64,000 bases of DNA, taken from positions 123,241,225 through 123,305,224 of the forward strand of contig NC_080683.1 of NCBI RefSeq assembly GCF_030445035.2, written 5' to 3'. This stretch comes from Dasypus novemcinctus. Lineage: Eukaryota; Chordata; Mammalia; Cingulata; Dasypodidae. Below, piece by piece: positions 34,785-46,850 of the stretch (position 1 is the first letter of the stretch; each line of letters begins with the position of its first letter). Both the position numbers and the translations under genes were made by a program. The notes below the pieces were generated by a model that saw only the letters and a list, made by a program, of their open reading frames with translations, was not told the DNA's origin and did no database searches.

Positions 34785-35025
34785 ATGTTGGAGTTTTGAT
34801 GTTGGAGTTTGATGCTGGAGTCTTAAGCTGGAACCCAGGAAAGTAAGCTCACAGAGGAAAGAGAAGAAAGCCCTAGGAAGAGAGGAACCCAGGAAGCCTG
34901 AACCCTGGCAGACGTCAGCAGCCATCTTGCTCCAACATGTGGCAACAGACTTTGATTAGGGAAGTAACTTATGTTTATGGTCTGTAACTTAAGCTTCGAC
35001 CCCAAATAAATACCCTTTATAAAAG
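34785..35025 (+). mobile_element. LTR-like family B, copy 3 (3' half)
   Basis: 'gatgttggagtttgatgctg', 'cagccatcttgctccaacat', 'gtggcaacagactttgatta' and 'ccaaataaataccctttata' match the right half of copies 1 and 2. It is truncated at 'aaaagaaaaaaaaatt', so the last 45 or so bases are missing. The YY1-type site is CAGCCATCTTG (34918-34928). Confidence 0.75.
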
Positions 35026-35464
35026 AAAAAAAAATTATTTTAGAAGAAATTCAGAAAATGATGACCATAGTTTTATAGAACTATGTTCTTTGATTTAGGA
35101 TGCTCTACTGTAAGAATCTTCTCTCAGTGAAATTTATCCATTAGAAAAGAGCATAATACCCACACACAAATTAATTACCGTTCTTGATTATGAGAGCTGG
35201 GCTTTGATGTTTTTCAAAGCACAGAAGCAATTACTTTTGAATAACCTGAGCGGTGTAGCTTTGGTCTGTGCAGCCAGGGTGCAGTTAGCACGTTTGTGGG
35301 GAACCCCAGGCTTTGCGGACTGAGTGAGGACAAGCCTCTCTCCCAAGAATATGGAGATAGGATAGTTCTGTCTAACACAATGTTTTCATAATGTTATCAT
35401 TTCTAAATGTTTTCTCAAGACTTGATTATAATTCTCCAAAGTTATGGGAAGTTCATACCCGACG
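35026..35464. other. No gene seen
   Basis: AT-rich, apparently unique. Confidence 0.4.
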
Positions 35465-35700
35465 TGGCACGAGTATTATAATTACTCACTTACTGGGTAC
35501 TTACAAAGCACCAGGACCAGTTCACATTCTTATGTTAAAATCACTGGAACTTTACAAAAACCCTAGGAAATGGGTTCTCGAGTTATTCCCATTTAATGGA
35601 TGCAGGGAAAGAGGCTCAGGGCAGCTGGGTTCCCTTTGCACGGCGGCCTCTCTCCCAGGCAGCGGGTGGCAGAGCTGGGCCCTGAAGCAGGTGGCCCGCG
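35465..35700 (-). mobile_element. MIR SINE
   Basis: 'ttattcccatttaatggatg', 'gaaagaggctcagggcagct' and 'gcagagctgggccctgaag' reproduce the antisense MIR order ('attatccccattttacagat...gaggctcagag...ggcagagctgg'). Confidence 0.75.
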
Positions 35701-36619
35701 CCTCCGGCCTGCGCGGCGGGGGTGCTGAGCGGGAGGGCGGGGGAAGCACCTCGCGGCCCCAGCCTGGCTCCTGGGCTTCTGCAGCTCCAGAGGGGCTTCA
35801 GGGCCTCCCCGCCCAGACGTGGGTGGGCGGGCAGAGGTGACACTGCTGAAGAGGCCTGAGGGGGCCTCGCAGCGCCCTCTGCTCCCCCTGCACAACCGGC
35901 CCTGGTGCTAGCAGTGGCGGCACGCGCAGAAGGAAGTGGGCCCGCGTGCCTGGCTCCTGGTCCCTGGAGGGGTCCCCCCAGTCATGTGGGTTCCCCATCC
36001 TTCCCAGAACCCCAGAGAGGGGTCTGCACTCCTGAGAGCAGCTCCGGGGGAGCAGACCGGGTGAAAAGTTGCTGGTCCCCGTATCTTCACCCCTTCAGGA
36101 ACGGCGACCTTTAGATCTTCAAGGTCACCTTCAAGCCGGCCGTCCTGGAACAGCCGGGCGTTTATTCAAGTCCCAACTGGTTTGCCTGGGCTTTGTTTTG
36201 TTTTTGCAGGCCCCCTCCGTGTGTTGGGAAAAATGTTCTGAAATCATGCTAAACCACCTGGAAAACTTGTTACGATGATTTTTTTTTTGGTTAAAGTTAA
36301 CATTCTGCTTTTTCACTTCCTTCTGTGACGTTTATTTCTATTTCTTTCTCAGATTGCTTGCTTGGTTTTCACTCTCCGAGGACAGAGCCCGTTCTCCCTC
36401 CTGTCCCCTGCCCCCTCCGCCTCCGTCACCCTTTCCTCTCCCACAACTCAATTCCGAGTTCAACTTCTATCAGCACAGCTTTGAACAGGCAAATCTCTGC
36501 TCTGACATTCCCACGGCCCCAGCCGAGCCCAGCTGTCCTGCCCTACCCTTTGGGACTCTTTCACAATCTGGCTTCCAGCATACCTTTCCTTAAGAACCTT
36601 GGAATCTTTTTAAATCCCT
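35701..36619. other. No gene seen
   Basis: GC-rich to about 36120, then C/T-rich. Frames up to 114 codons have no features. Confidence 0.4.
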
Positions 36620-37112
36620 TATTTTATTTTACTGGGGTAGCATATATAATATATAAATTTCCCATTTAACCATTTTTAAGTGTACAGTTCAGTGGCATTA
36701 ACTATAATCAGCATGTTGTGCAACCATCACCCATTACCAACATTTTTTCATCTCTCCAAACAGACACTCTGCACCCATTTCTCCTTCCCCAAGGCCCTGG
36801 AAACCTGCAATTTACTTTCTGTCTCTATGAATTTGCCTGGCCTAGGATTTCATGTAAGGGAAATCATGCAATATTTATACTTTCATGTCTAACTTTTTCA
36901 CTTAGCACAATGTTGTCACACTCCATCCACGTTGTTGCACGTCTCAGAACTTTTTTTTTATGGCTGAAGAATATTCCATCGTGTGGACAGAGCACATTTT
37001 GTTTACCCAGTCATCTGTTGATGGGCACTTAGGTTCTTCCACCTTTTGACTCTTGTGTATGAAGGAGCTGTAGACACTTGGGGTACAGTATCTTTTTGAA
37101 GGATCCCTGAAT
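36620..37112 (-). mobile_element. L1 fragment (old L1M/HAL1-like)
   Basis: 'gaatattccatcgtgtggac' and 'catctgttgatgggcactta' are the antisense of the L1 3' region landmark. 'ttaagtgtacagttcagtgg' and 'tgtgcaaccatcacccatta' precede it in the expected order. Confidence 0.85.
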
Positions 37113-37189
37113 CTTGACTGGTTTTCTCCCCAAGGCACATGTTGCCACCTCCAATTCTTATGACTGCATGTTCTTTCTAAGGTGGCCTC

Positions 37190-37440
37190 TTTTGTCTTAC
37201 TTTTTGTCCACTGAGTCACATCCTTATTTAGATGCCAAGTTCAAGACCCACTCCTTTGGGAAGAGTTTCCCTGCCTCATTCCCAGGTGAGTGCTCCTCAC
37301 GGTTGTCTCCACCTCTTTAGAATTTCGAAGCCATCCACTTGGCCAGCACCACCCACTACCTCATCCTTTTTTGTTTTTTGTCTTTATTTATCCACTATCT
37401 CATTTTGTCGTATATACCTAAATACAGCAAATCCATGCCT
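37190..37440 (+). mobile_element. Probable L2 fragment
   Basis: 'gatgccaagttcaagaccca' and 'gggaagagtttccctgcctc' resemble the L2 3' region ('...aaagccttccctgacc'). Diverged. Confidence 0.45.
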
Positions 37441-37989
37441 TCACCTCCCAGCTGGAATACGGCATCCAAGGCCAAGGATGACGCCTCGTATAATTTCTTC
37501 TTTGTCCTTACCGATCCTGACATAGAACAGGTGCCATATTCCATCAAATCTAAAATGCTATTGGATGTAGGGTTCACCATTATTTTATATCTCACTGAGA
37601 GGAAAAGAGTGCTACTTCTTCATCTAGGGCATAATGCTTTCTTATACCACCCACTGTCCCAAAAAGAGTGGTGGTGATGCAGCATTTCTGAAAAGACCTC
37701 ACAAAAAAAAAAAACACTAAAAGTCCTGGTGCTGGCTCTGGAGCTGGCCTTGCAAGTGTGTAGACAGAAATTCTTTTTGACTCCTGCTTCAGGGATGTCA
37801 CTGAACACAACTGATCCACTTTCCACCAACCCCGCCCCCGCCCCAATTTTCCACAACCATTTGGTTCCTGAGGGCTAAGAGGGTGCAGCCATATTTGTCT
37901 CTGGATTCTCTCCGAGCTGCCACCAGCCACTCTGATGGGTCTTGGTGCTGGCTGGAGCGTCTATCAGTGGGTGTGGCACAGACCGTGTG
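37441..37989. other. No gene seen
   Basis: Unique-looking. Two overlapping frames on opposite strands (37339-37677 plus, 37592-37930 minus) have no features. An A-run lies at 37703-37715. Confidence 0.4.
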
Positions 37990-38453
37990 TGATGGCTAGG
38001 CTGCTGGGCCAACTCAGCCAGGTAATGGTGCCCAGCTGTTTGGTCAAGCACTGGACTAATTGTACTGCAGGGATATTTCAGACTAATTGTACTGCAGGGA
38101 TATTTCGTGGACTTGGATCATCAGTGAATTGACTCCATTTCTGGCTCAATACATTTATAATCAACTGAGCAGATTAGGGTCAGAAATACGTGGTACCTCA
38201 CCCAATCAGTTGAAGGCCTTAAAAGAAGTCAGTTCAGCACCAGAGAGAGAATTCCCATCTGCGCTTCAAACAGCCAGACTCCCCTGGGGACCTCAACGAG
38301 GACGCTCATGCAAGTTCTCAGCTTATAGCCTGCCCTGTGGAATCTGGACTTGTGCATCCCCGTGGCAGCATGAGACAATTTATACAACCTCGTAATATTT
38401 CCTGGTATCTCCTGTTGGTTCTGTTTCCCTTGAGAACCCTGACTCATATACCA
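37990..38453 (+). mobile_element. LTR, ERVL-like, with internal 27-bp duplication
   Basis: It opens TGATGGCTAGGCTGCTGGGC and ends with 'ttgagaaccctgactcatat', the form of a mammalian ERVL-type LTR common in placental genomes. 'caatcagttgaaggccttaa' in the middle is a diagnostic stretch. The 26-base block starting 'gactaattgtactgcaggga' occurs at 38054-38079 and again at 38081-38106. No TSD was identified. Confidence 0.7.
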
Positions 38454-39849
38454 TGACAACCACATCACCATGGCTTCCAGCCAGCAGGAACCGGGGGTGC
38501 CTCCTGAGCTCCCCGATCCTAGGACATGACCACGTGCTGAGAATAAATGAAGTGTAGTGTGAGGCATGGAGGCAGCTGAACGCTTAGGCTCAACCCAAAT
38601 GCCCCTAAGGGACAACTCGGGGTGATTTTTGTCCAACGCCCATTCAGTCTTCCCTTGAAGCCATCCACCTCTTTCTTCTAGTAGGCCCATCCAGGTCTTG
38701 GTCTCCTAGGTACTTAGCAAAGTACCAAGAGCTGGATGTTAAAACAACAGAAATTGATGGGCTCACATTTCTGACACCCAGAAGTCAGACACCAGTAGGG
38801 GGCAGCCTTCCCCGCCTCTGGTGGCGTGCAGGGGCCTCCCGTTCCTTCCGCAGCTGGCCTTCGCCCGCGTCCCTCTGTGTCACACAAGAACAAGGACACC
38901 AGACAACTTGTTCAAGTCCCACCCCCTTCTCCTGTATGACCTCGTCCCAACTAATTCCACCTGCATCAACCCTATCACCAAACCAAGTTGCCTTCTGAGC
39001 TAACAGGGATCAGGGCTCCACACACGTTCTGAGAACACAACTTGACAGCAACAGCCCCTTGCCCACCCGGGGCCCAGGAGCTTCCGGCAGCAGAGTTCCC
39101 CTGTGATCCCAGGGGAGACCCACGCCACGGCTGAAGTGTTCTGAGGATCAGTGGCCTTGGTGGGGCGACTGTCCCGGGCAGTGTGGGAGCTTGGTCAGGG
39201 GTCTGAACCTGGAGGTGGAGCGCCGCTGGAGCAACAGGCAGCCTTCCCTCAACCGCGGGGCCCCAGAGAAGGGAGGCAGCCTGACGAACCGGAAATAAGT
39301 AGCCGAGAGAGAGAAAACCCAAGTCCTGGCCCAAGCTCCAGCCCTGAGCGTGAAGCACGAGGAGCTACCCCTGTGTGGGGGGACGTGAGCGCGGGGCTCC
39401 CGTCCTGCCTCAGCCAGTGCCTCTCAATGCCTTTCTTGTGCAACGGAAATAACCCTGAATCAAAACAGAGGAGGCGAGGCCCTAGGCAGAGGGACCCGTG
39501 CAACCAGCCCTCCTGGCACACCTACTGGGTACGGGCTCTACCAGACAAAGCCTGGCTATAGATGTGAACAACACGCTGTGCTTCTCCACTCAAGCTCCTC
39601 CTGCACAACGGGTGGCTTCCCACCAGCCTCGCGCAGGTTAGGCTGGCATTCTGCTAGGTCTGCTCTAGTGCCCCTCCCCACCAACAGGGTACATGCCCAC
39701 GAGTGTGCTTGGTTAGGAAGAATTTCCAGACATGTGCTGTATAATGGGCACAATTTGGGCTTTTATTAACCATGTTCGTGATAAACTTTTTATTTTTCAC
39801 AGTGGTAGTCTCTCACTGCAAACAAATTAAGACATGGAGTTAACATTAT
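38454..39849. other. About 1.4 kb, no gene seen
   Basis: Apparently unique. Opposing frames of 127-153 codons have no family resemblance. Confidence 0.4.
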
Positions 39850-39854
39850 AGCTC

Positions 39855-40065
39855 AGGGAGTGGATGTGGCTCGCGCAGCTGAGTGCCCACCTCCCACACG
39901 AGAGGTCCCGGGTTTGGTTCCCAGTGCCTCCTGAAAAAACTAAAGCACACAACAAGCCAAACAAATGAGAAAACCAACTCAGGGGAGCTGACGTGGCCCA
40001 GCAGCTCAGCACCGTCTTCCCACATACGGGGTCCCGGGCTCAATCCCCCGCCCCCGTGGCTTAGA
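39855..40065 (+). mobile_element. Dimeric DAS SINE
   Basis: There are two tRNA-like units: 39857-39935 ('gggagtggatgtggctcgcg', B box 'gggtttggttccc') and about 39985-40055 ('ggagctgacgtggcccagca', B box 'gggctcaatccc'). They are joined by an A-rich linker and 'accaactcagggg'. The same architecture occurs at 60463-60679. Confidence 0.85.
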
Positions 40066-42759
40066 GCCAGCAGTCCTGCTTCCAAGGTGTCACAGTGAGT
40101 CCCACCAAGGAAACAAAGGGTAGTTTGAAGTAAAGCCTTTTTGTTCCCCGTGTACATCCTGATACTCGAGGTTTAGTTACTTTGTGGAAATCTGGAACAA
40201 AAAATATTCAGCGTGTCGGGGTGAGGAGAAAGGAAAAGACATGCCATGTTGGGGAACAAGCACCAGCTGTCTGGACTGCCAGTTTGCCTCCACGCACGCG
40301 CGCCCCACGGGGGGAACCGGGCAGGGGTGGGGAGGAACAACTGGGCGCTGCAGTGCGCTCCAGCGCTCCCGTCCAGTCCCAGGCCGAGAGAGCTCATTAA
40401 CTCAGAGCTCGTCCGAGGAAGTCAGACTTAAAGCTCAGGACAGACTAGTGCAGTCGTGGGCATATTTGACAAAATAAAAGCCAGTTATTACTGATACCAA
40501 TTGTATTTAAAACTCAAATACGAAGTGGGAACTGAGGTTTCAGCAGATATCACTGCTTCTACTGGAAACCTAAAACTGGGTTTGCACCTAGGGAAGGCAA
40601 GTTTCTACCGTGGGAATGGCCTTGCGCCTGGGGCCAAGCAGACTTCGGGGAAATGAGGAAAGGACCCTCAGGGCCTTTAAAATCCTCCTGGTCTTGGGCG
40701 CTCCCTTTATAGAGGAAGGATTAACTGAACCTTCCAAATGTAATCCCACAGACGCATGGGACAGCCCTAATCTGGCCATCTGGATTGCACAGGCTTTGAG
40801 TATCAGAGGAACCTTCTGGATATTGATATCTTGGTATGTTATTGGTCGTCTATCTAAAACTTGAAGTAATTTTCCCAGAAACATAAAAAGAAAGAAGAAA
40901 AAAAAAAACCAACCCACCCGCCACCACCCACAACACTCTGTCTAGGGAGGAAATACCAGGAGCTGCGCAGGGGCTGTGGCGTTGGACTTGGCTCCAGGCA
41001 GCCCCTGGACAGGTCTGCAGCCCTCCTCCCCTGGAAGCAGGCCCACGCGTCTGGCCTGGGCAGGGATGTCGTTTCTATCTCGTTGCAGAACTGCAGTGAG
41101 CAAAGGCACCTGCTTCAGAGTGGGTGCACCACACGACGGTCTCATTCAGAAAATGCTCCCATCAAAGCAACTCAGCAGCGCCAGCTCCTGCGCTGCCAGG
41201 CCACAGACCGGGCGGCCGGAACAGGGGTGACGCCGGCTCACAGTCCTGAGGCCTGGGCTCGCGGGGGGGCCGGGACCGCGCTGGGCTGGGCAGGGCTGGC
41301 CTCCGGGGGTCCCCCCGGCAGCAGCAGCGGGTCCCCTCTGCCCCTGCATCTGCCTGTCTCTAAGCTCAGGTCCCTGTCCCCGCTAGAAGAGCAGCCACCC
41401 TGGGCAGGGCTCCCCGTCCTATGGCCTCCTCTTGACTGACCACACCTTCAGAGACCCTATTTCCAACTGGGTTTCCAAAGAAGATCCATCAACGGGGGGA
41501 GACACAGTTTAACAGGTTTTCTTCCAGAGATTTGAGGCTAAGCAGTTCAAATATAATTAATACTTGAAACATACCCAGGTGCTGCTAAGAATTAATAACG
41601 GCGCAATCTTCTTCTAGCGCAGCTCTCCCTGTAAGTATGAAAGAACTGTTTATCATAGAATTTTCCATTAGTTATGCCTTTTCTATCCCAACAAATATGG
41701 AGTCCTTCTCACAAAGACACCTTACTTTTACCATCTTAAAAAGTTGAATCTCTATGTGACAAACTTAAAAGCGTGAGAAATTTCATTAGCGCTACAAGTC
41801 TTAATTGTCGAATCCTAAGAAGTTCTAAGGCTGAAAGTGTTAAAGATGTATTGGCTTCACTATACTAATTAATAGCAAAATTTATTTTCACAGAACAGCC
41901 ATAATCATGAAGAGATAATTGAGAAGGGAGATAGACCAAATGCCAGAGAATGCTGACAAAAAAAGGAATGTGGGGTCAGCTTTCCCTGAGTGGAAACATA
42001 TTGACTTTCCCTTCTCCAAGCATTCTGGGGTATTTAAAATTACCTGGAGAACAAGGCTCACATGCAGCCCGGTGCTGTTGAGATTTCATTTTTCACAATT
42101 CAAAAATTGCTTTCTTCTGCATGTGGACAGTGTTTCATTTTTTAGCAAACTCCTTTCCTCTAGAAATTAAGAGCAAGAATTCCCACATGACCCTGTAAAA
42201 AAGGATATTGTGACATTGCTTAGTCGGTCAAAAATATATTTCGGGACTGGCTTCGCTGGAGGCTCTCGGATCAGCCGCAGGGGTTACCTGGGCATTGGGT
42301 CTCTTCCCCGTTGCTTGTCCGTCTGCCAGCATGTGGGCGGGAGAGCCTCCTCGCCAGGCCGGGCTGGGGTAGCCGCGCCATGCTGGGCGCCACGGGGGGA
42401 CCTGGGCCACGTGGCTGGGCTCTGCGCGCGGCCCCTGCACCACCCGGCCACCCTGTGGGCCTCGGTCAGCTCCAGGGCCCCTCTCCAGGTTTCTGGCCCC
42501 CGGACACCCCGACGCCAAGTGCCCACTGTGAGGCGGGGCCCGCCGTCCTCACCCGGGGCTCAGGGCGGAGAAGCCACGGCGCTGGGCTCCGCACACGCTT
42601 TTGAGGTGTCCCTGGGGTGTCGGATGCTGGCCTCAGCAGGGGTGACGGCGCAGGCCCACCCTGTTGAGCGCCAGGCCAGAGCAGGGCACCCGAGCCAGAG
42701 CAGGGGGCATGCTCCCGTCCCCCGGGGACAGGTATTAATGCATGTTGCCTCCCTCTACT
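40066..42759. other. About 2.7 kb, no gene seen
   Basis: The GC-rich patches at 41170-41400 and 42240-42730 contain overlapping open frames (up to 191 codons at 42210-42785) on both strands, with no family match. The rest is AT-rich and looks unique. No convincing repeat. Confidence 0.4.
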
Positions 42760-43470
42760 CACTTTTTTTTTTAGTTTTTTTTTAATTATCTTTTTAAAAA
42801 AAGATACATGGAACACACAAAATGTTACATTAAAAATATGAGGTTCCCATATACCCCATTCCCCACACCCCCGACTCTTCCCTCATCAACAATTTCTTTC
42901 ATTGGTGTGGCACCTTGGCTGCATTTGGTGAGTACATTTTGGTGCACTGTTGCACTGCATGGATGATAGTTTATGTTGTAGTTCACACTCTCCCCCAGTC
43001 CATTCAGTGGATCATGCCAGGATATATAATGTCCAACATCTGTCCCTGCAATATCATTTAGGACAACTCCAAGTCCCCAAAACGCCCCCACATAACATCT
43101 CTACCTCCTTCTCCCTGCCCTCAGTAACTCCTGTGGCCACTGTCTCCACATCAATGACACAGTTTCTTCCATTGCTAGAGTCACAATAGCTCTATAGTAG
43201 AATACCAGTAAGTTTACTCTAGTCCATATATTATTCCTCCATCCTGTGGACCCTGGGATGGTGATGTCCACTCCACCTCTGTACTGAGAGGGGGCTTAGA
43301 TTCCACATGGCTGAGGATGGAATTCTCCTGCTTGCAGTTGTAGGCCCTCTTGGTTCCCTGGTGTGGTGGGTGACCATCCTCACCTCCCTCTCAGCTGACC
43401 TGGGTAAGTCCAACGAACCGGAGAATAGGTGTTGCAACTCTGCTGGGTCTCAGGGTGTTCTGGACTGTCC
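42760..43470 (-). mobile_element. Family A L1-type 3' end, copy 4
   Basis: The inverse of copies 1 and 3: 'gttacattaaaaatatgagg', 'gaggttcccatataccccat', 'ctctcccccagtccattcag', 'agggggcttagattccacat' and 'agctgacctgggtaagtcca'. It is 5'-truncated near 43470. Confidence 0.87.
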
Positions 43471-45584
43471 TCGCTTTTAGGAACATTTCTTCTAAAGCTT
43501 GTACTTTTTTACAAAGTGCCTTGGAGACAGTAAGTAGAAGGGGATGTTCAAAGAGGTGGGGCGATGAGGCAATGGGGGGGCTAGCTAAGGACCCCGGAGG
43601 AAGGGCAGGGCGGGAAGGAGCAGTAGGGGGAAGGGGGGGTAGGCGCCCCAAGTGGGTGGAGGTGTGCAGCCTGGCGCCCCCACCTGCCACCAGCTGCCGC
43701 CTGGCCCCCTCCCCACTGGTCCTTGGGGACCCAAAGGCGGCGGCCAAGCTGGTCTGCTGCAGCCTCAGCATGTGGGAACAGGCTAGGAGGGGAGTTCTGC
43801 AAAGGAACTGCACGTCCACGAGGCTGCAAACCCCCAGGCACCCAAAGGACGCACCTGAGGCCCATGGTGAGGCTGCCAGAGCCTCACTCGCCCCTAGCAG
43901 GGGAGGAGAGAGGAGCGCACAGCCTCGACCCCAGCTCAAGGAGGTCTCAGAAAAACCAAGTGTGGGCGAAGCAGAGGCTGAAGGCAGCAGGTAGCACCTT
44001 TATCTGTCCTGCTCCCCCCTGCGTTCCTTGATGCAGGTGCATGTTAAGGACTGAGGGGTGCAGGTTGGGGAGCTCTCACAGGAGCAGGGACCTGGGGGGG
44101 GGGGTGAGGGCTGCAGGGAGCAGCAGCTGGGCTCTGGGTGCTCAGAGCCACCCGCTTTATCTCCAAAGGGACGTAGATACATACGTTATTAGTGTAACCA
44201 TAAAACAGCAGGGAAAAGAGAGGCAAATGTGATAAAATATAAACCTTTGTTAATCTGGGGTAGGAAGAATATGCATTTTATTCTTTGCCTCTGTCTGGAT
44301 TATTTGAAGGGAAAAAAGACAACTTTTCTCAAAAGCACACATCATTTGCCCCTTAGGCCTCCCTCTAAAGAGCAGAATTCTGGAATAGGCCACAATGGGC
44401 AGGCCAGGGCTGGGAGCCCGCTGGAGAGAGCTGGAGGAGAAGACCCTAAACTCTAGGGTGCTGCGCACAACCCCGAAACTGAGCCCGTGGTCTCCCCCCC
44501 ACCCCATTTCTAGCATTAGGCAGACACTTCTGTTCTGAGGACTGCAGCATTTGTGAGGAGACACGGAGGAAGTGAGGCTAAGGTTCACTGACCCAAGGAT
44601 AAACTGATAAGAAGGAAGGCTGGAGGACAAGATAAGGACCCAGGACAGAGGACCGGAAATGAGAAAAGTGAGGGAAGGCCCATCAAAGGGCTGGCGCTTC
44701 AAAGGACCATCTGGGTTGTGTAAGAGGATTTCAGCCTAAGCGCCTGGGTGGGCGGGAATGTGCGAGGCTGTGTGTGTTTACTGAACGGCAGGAAAATGAA
44801 GGACGGGGGAGGCTGGAAGAAATGTGGGCCATGAGATAAAACCAGTGAAAGGAAGAGCAGTTTCTTATCTCTCCGAAGTGGGTCAACCTTCACTGCTGGG
44901 CCGTTCCCAGCAGATGCCCGCCCGCCAGGACACATCTTCAGACACTCAAGCGAGCGCACAGCCATGTCCAGGGTCCTCTGCCACGCTGGTTCCTTGCTTT
45001 GCCTGGGAAAGAACGGAGCTGAGAGTGCTCCCGACGAGTCTGTGTGGGAGAGCCAATGTTTCCTCCCTAACATCCCCCCGGTGCCGGTCTCAGGGGTGGA
45101 AAGAATGAGGGCCGAGGATAAGCACTCTCCCCGCACAGAGGTCTCCATGTTCAGATGAGGGCGTTATGACCGGCGGGAAAGGGAAGGCATCTACGGTTGT
45201 GAGCTCCACCCTGGACTCTGAGGCCAAACCCACCTTCCTCAACCCAGGAGCGTGAATGTATTATTTCACTCTTCAGTGCCTCCTCACTGCCAAAACGCAG
45301 GGTCTCCCTCGTATGCGTCAATTATCTTGGTGAGTTTGTTTTTTTTTTTTTTAAAGGAGTTCCAAGATCAAATAAGCTTAGGAAATGATGGGTTGAACAT
45401 TTCTTATTGTACAACTTTAATAAGCTAATACTGCAAGGTGTGTGGCAGTTTTTAGACTTATTTAACCAGAATGTTCCCCTTTGCTTACCCCTAAAAATAA
45501 ACAAACCTCTAACTTTTCAAGGCTTAGAACTCTGCGAGAGTCTGGGAACTCCTGGCCTACCCAGGGACGTGCCTATTCCCTGGA
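43471..45584. other. About 2.1 kb, no gene seen
   Basis: GC-rich to about 44160 (opposing frames of about 180 codons at 43391-43939 and 43455-43994), then balanced. No domain, repeat or RNA gene recognised. A T-run lies at 45340-45354. Confidence 0.4.
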
Positions 45585-45770
45585 ACCAGACTTGAGCCCC
45601 TGCTCTAACACTTACCAGCCGAATGACGTTAGGCAAACAACTGCATTTCTCCCGTGTCTGCTTATTAGCAAAATGGGATAATAACCTTCCCAGGCTTGTT
45701 GTGAAGATTGAGATAATTTATGTAGCTTTTTGGCACACTGCAAGCACTTGGCAAATAAATAGTAGCTGCT
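45585..45770 (+). mobile_element. MIR SINE
   Basis: 'aacacttaccagccgaatga', 'caaaatgggataataacctt', 'ttgttgtgaagattgagata' and 'gcaagcacttggcaaataaa' follow the MIR consensus order on the plus strand. Confidence 0.88.
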
Positions 45771-45989
45771 ACATCAGTGCTACCATTCTACAATTTGTAC
45801 CTTAACTTTTTCAGCCTCATTTAGGAAGTAGAGACCAAATACACATAAGAGGTTATTGGAAGTAACAGAAAGGTTTGAAGCAGGAAAGTGGCCTGGGTTG
45901 TCCGTCCTTGCTTGGCAGCTGATGACATCCCAGGCCTCATGAGGCCTTTTCCTCATCTCAGTGCCCACAAATCCCATTTATCACTCAAA

Positions 45990-46215
45990 TTCCTGCTCAG
46001 AAGCCAATTTCTCAACAATGTCCTCACCACTCCCTCTCAGGAAAGCTGCAATAATCTCTTCCTATAAACTCCTGTTTCTCCGTCCTTTCTGTAGCACTTA
46101 CTAATTTCTGCTACAGGTCATATTTATGTGCTGCCAAATTAATTTCTTCAACTAGTATCATTTCAAGGCCGGGATTCACAATCCCGTCCCTTCCTTGTCT
46201 GTACAATAACGATTC
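45990..46215 (+). mobile_element. L2 fragment
   Basis: 'attcctgctcagaagccaat', 'ctgtagcacttactaatttc' and 'ccgtcccttccttgtctgta' show the order of the L2 3' region. Diverged. Confidence 0.5.
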
Positions 46216-46669
46216 AAGTTTGGCAAATAAAAAATGTGCCCATTGCTTTATCATTTGCCAAGTGGCTTTCTATTGCATCACTCTGTAAATAAACATAGAA
46301 ACAACTGAGTTTTCTCCCAAGGTAGCAGGAATCTACAAATTTGGGACTCTTTTCAAAAGTAATGCTTTTCTCTTGTAATTGATAGAAATGTTATTTTATA
46401 CCAGAACAAAAAATGACTGGCTCAATTAAATTTATCTGGACTTCATTTTGTTACTATCAGTTACTAGGATAGAATTTTTTCCCCTACAAATTACCTTGCT
46501 ATTATCTTTATTCAATATATTTCAAGGTAAATTTCTTACTTAGTTATAGGAGAACTTTCATATTGGTCTGACATTCCTCCAGTATAATCTACTAAACTTT
46601 TAATTTTTAATTTTCCCCCTCTGAGACAATGACCAGCTGTATATCATCTGAGTATGATTTTTATATACT

Positions 46670-46850
46670 AGACCTGCTCTGGCAACAGTGTACTTAAGAT
46701 TACTACAGATTGGAAAGACTTGGTTCAAATGCTGGCTTGGCCACTTACTAGTTGTGACATTGAGCAAGTAACTTTCCTGAACTGTTTCATCTGTAAAATG
46801 AAGGTAATCCCTCCCAAAGATCACACAAGATCAAACTCTTAGCATACCTT
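46670..46850 (+). mobile_element. MIR SINE
   Basis: 'ttcaaatgctggcttggcca', 'cttactagttgtgacattga', 'gcaagtaactttcctgaact' and 'catctgtaaaatgaaggtaa' match the MIR core on the plus strand. Confidence 0.9.
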
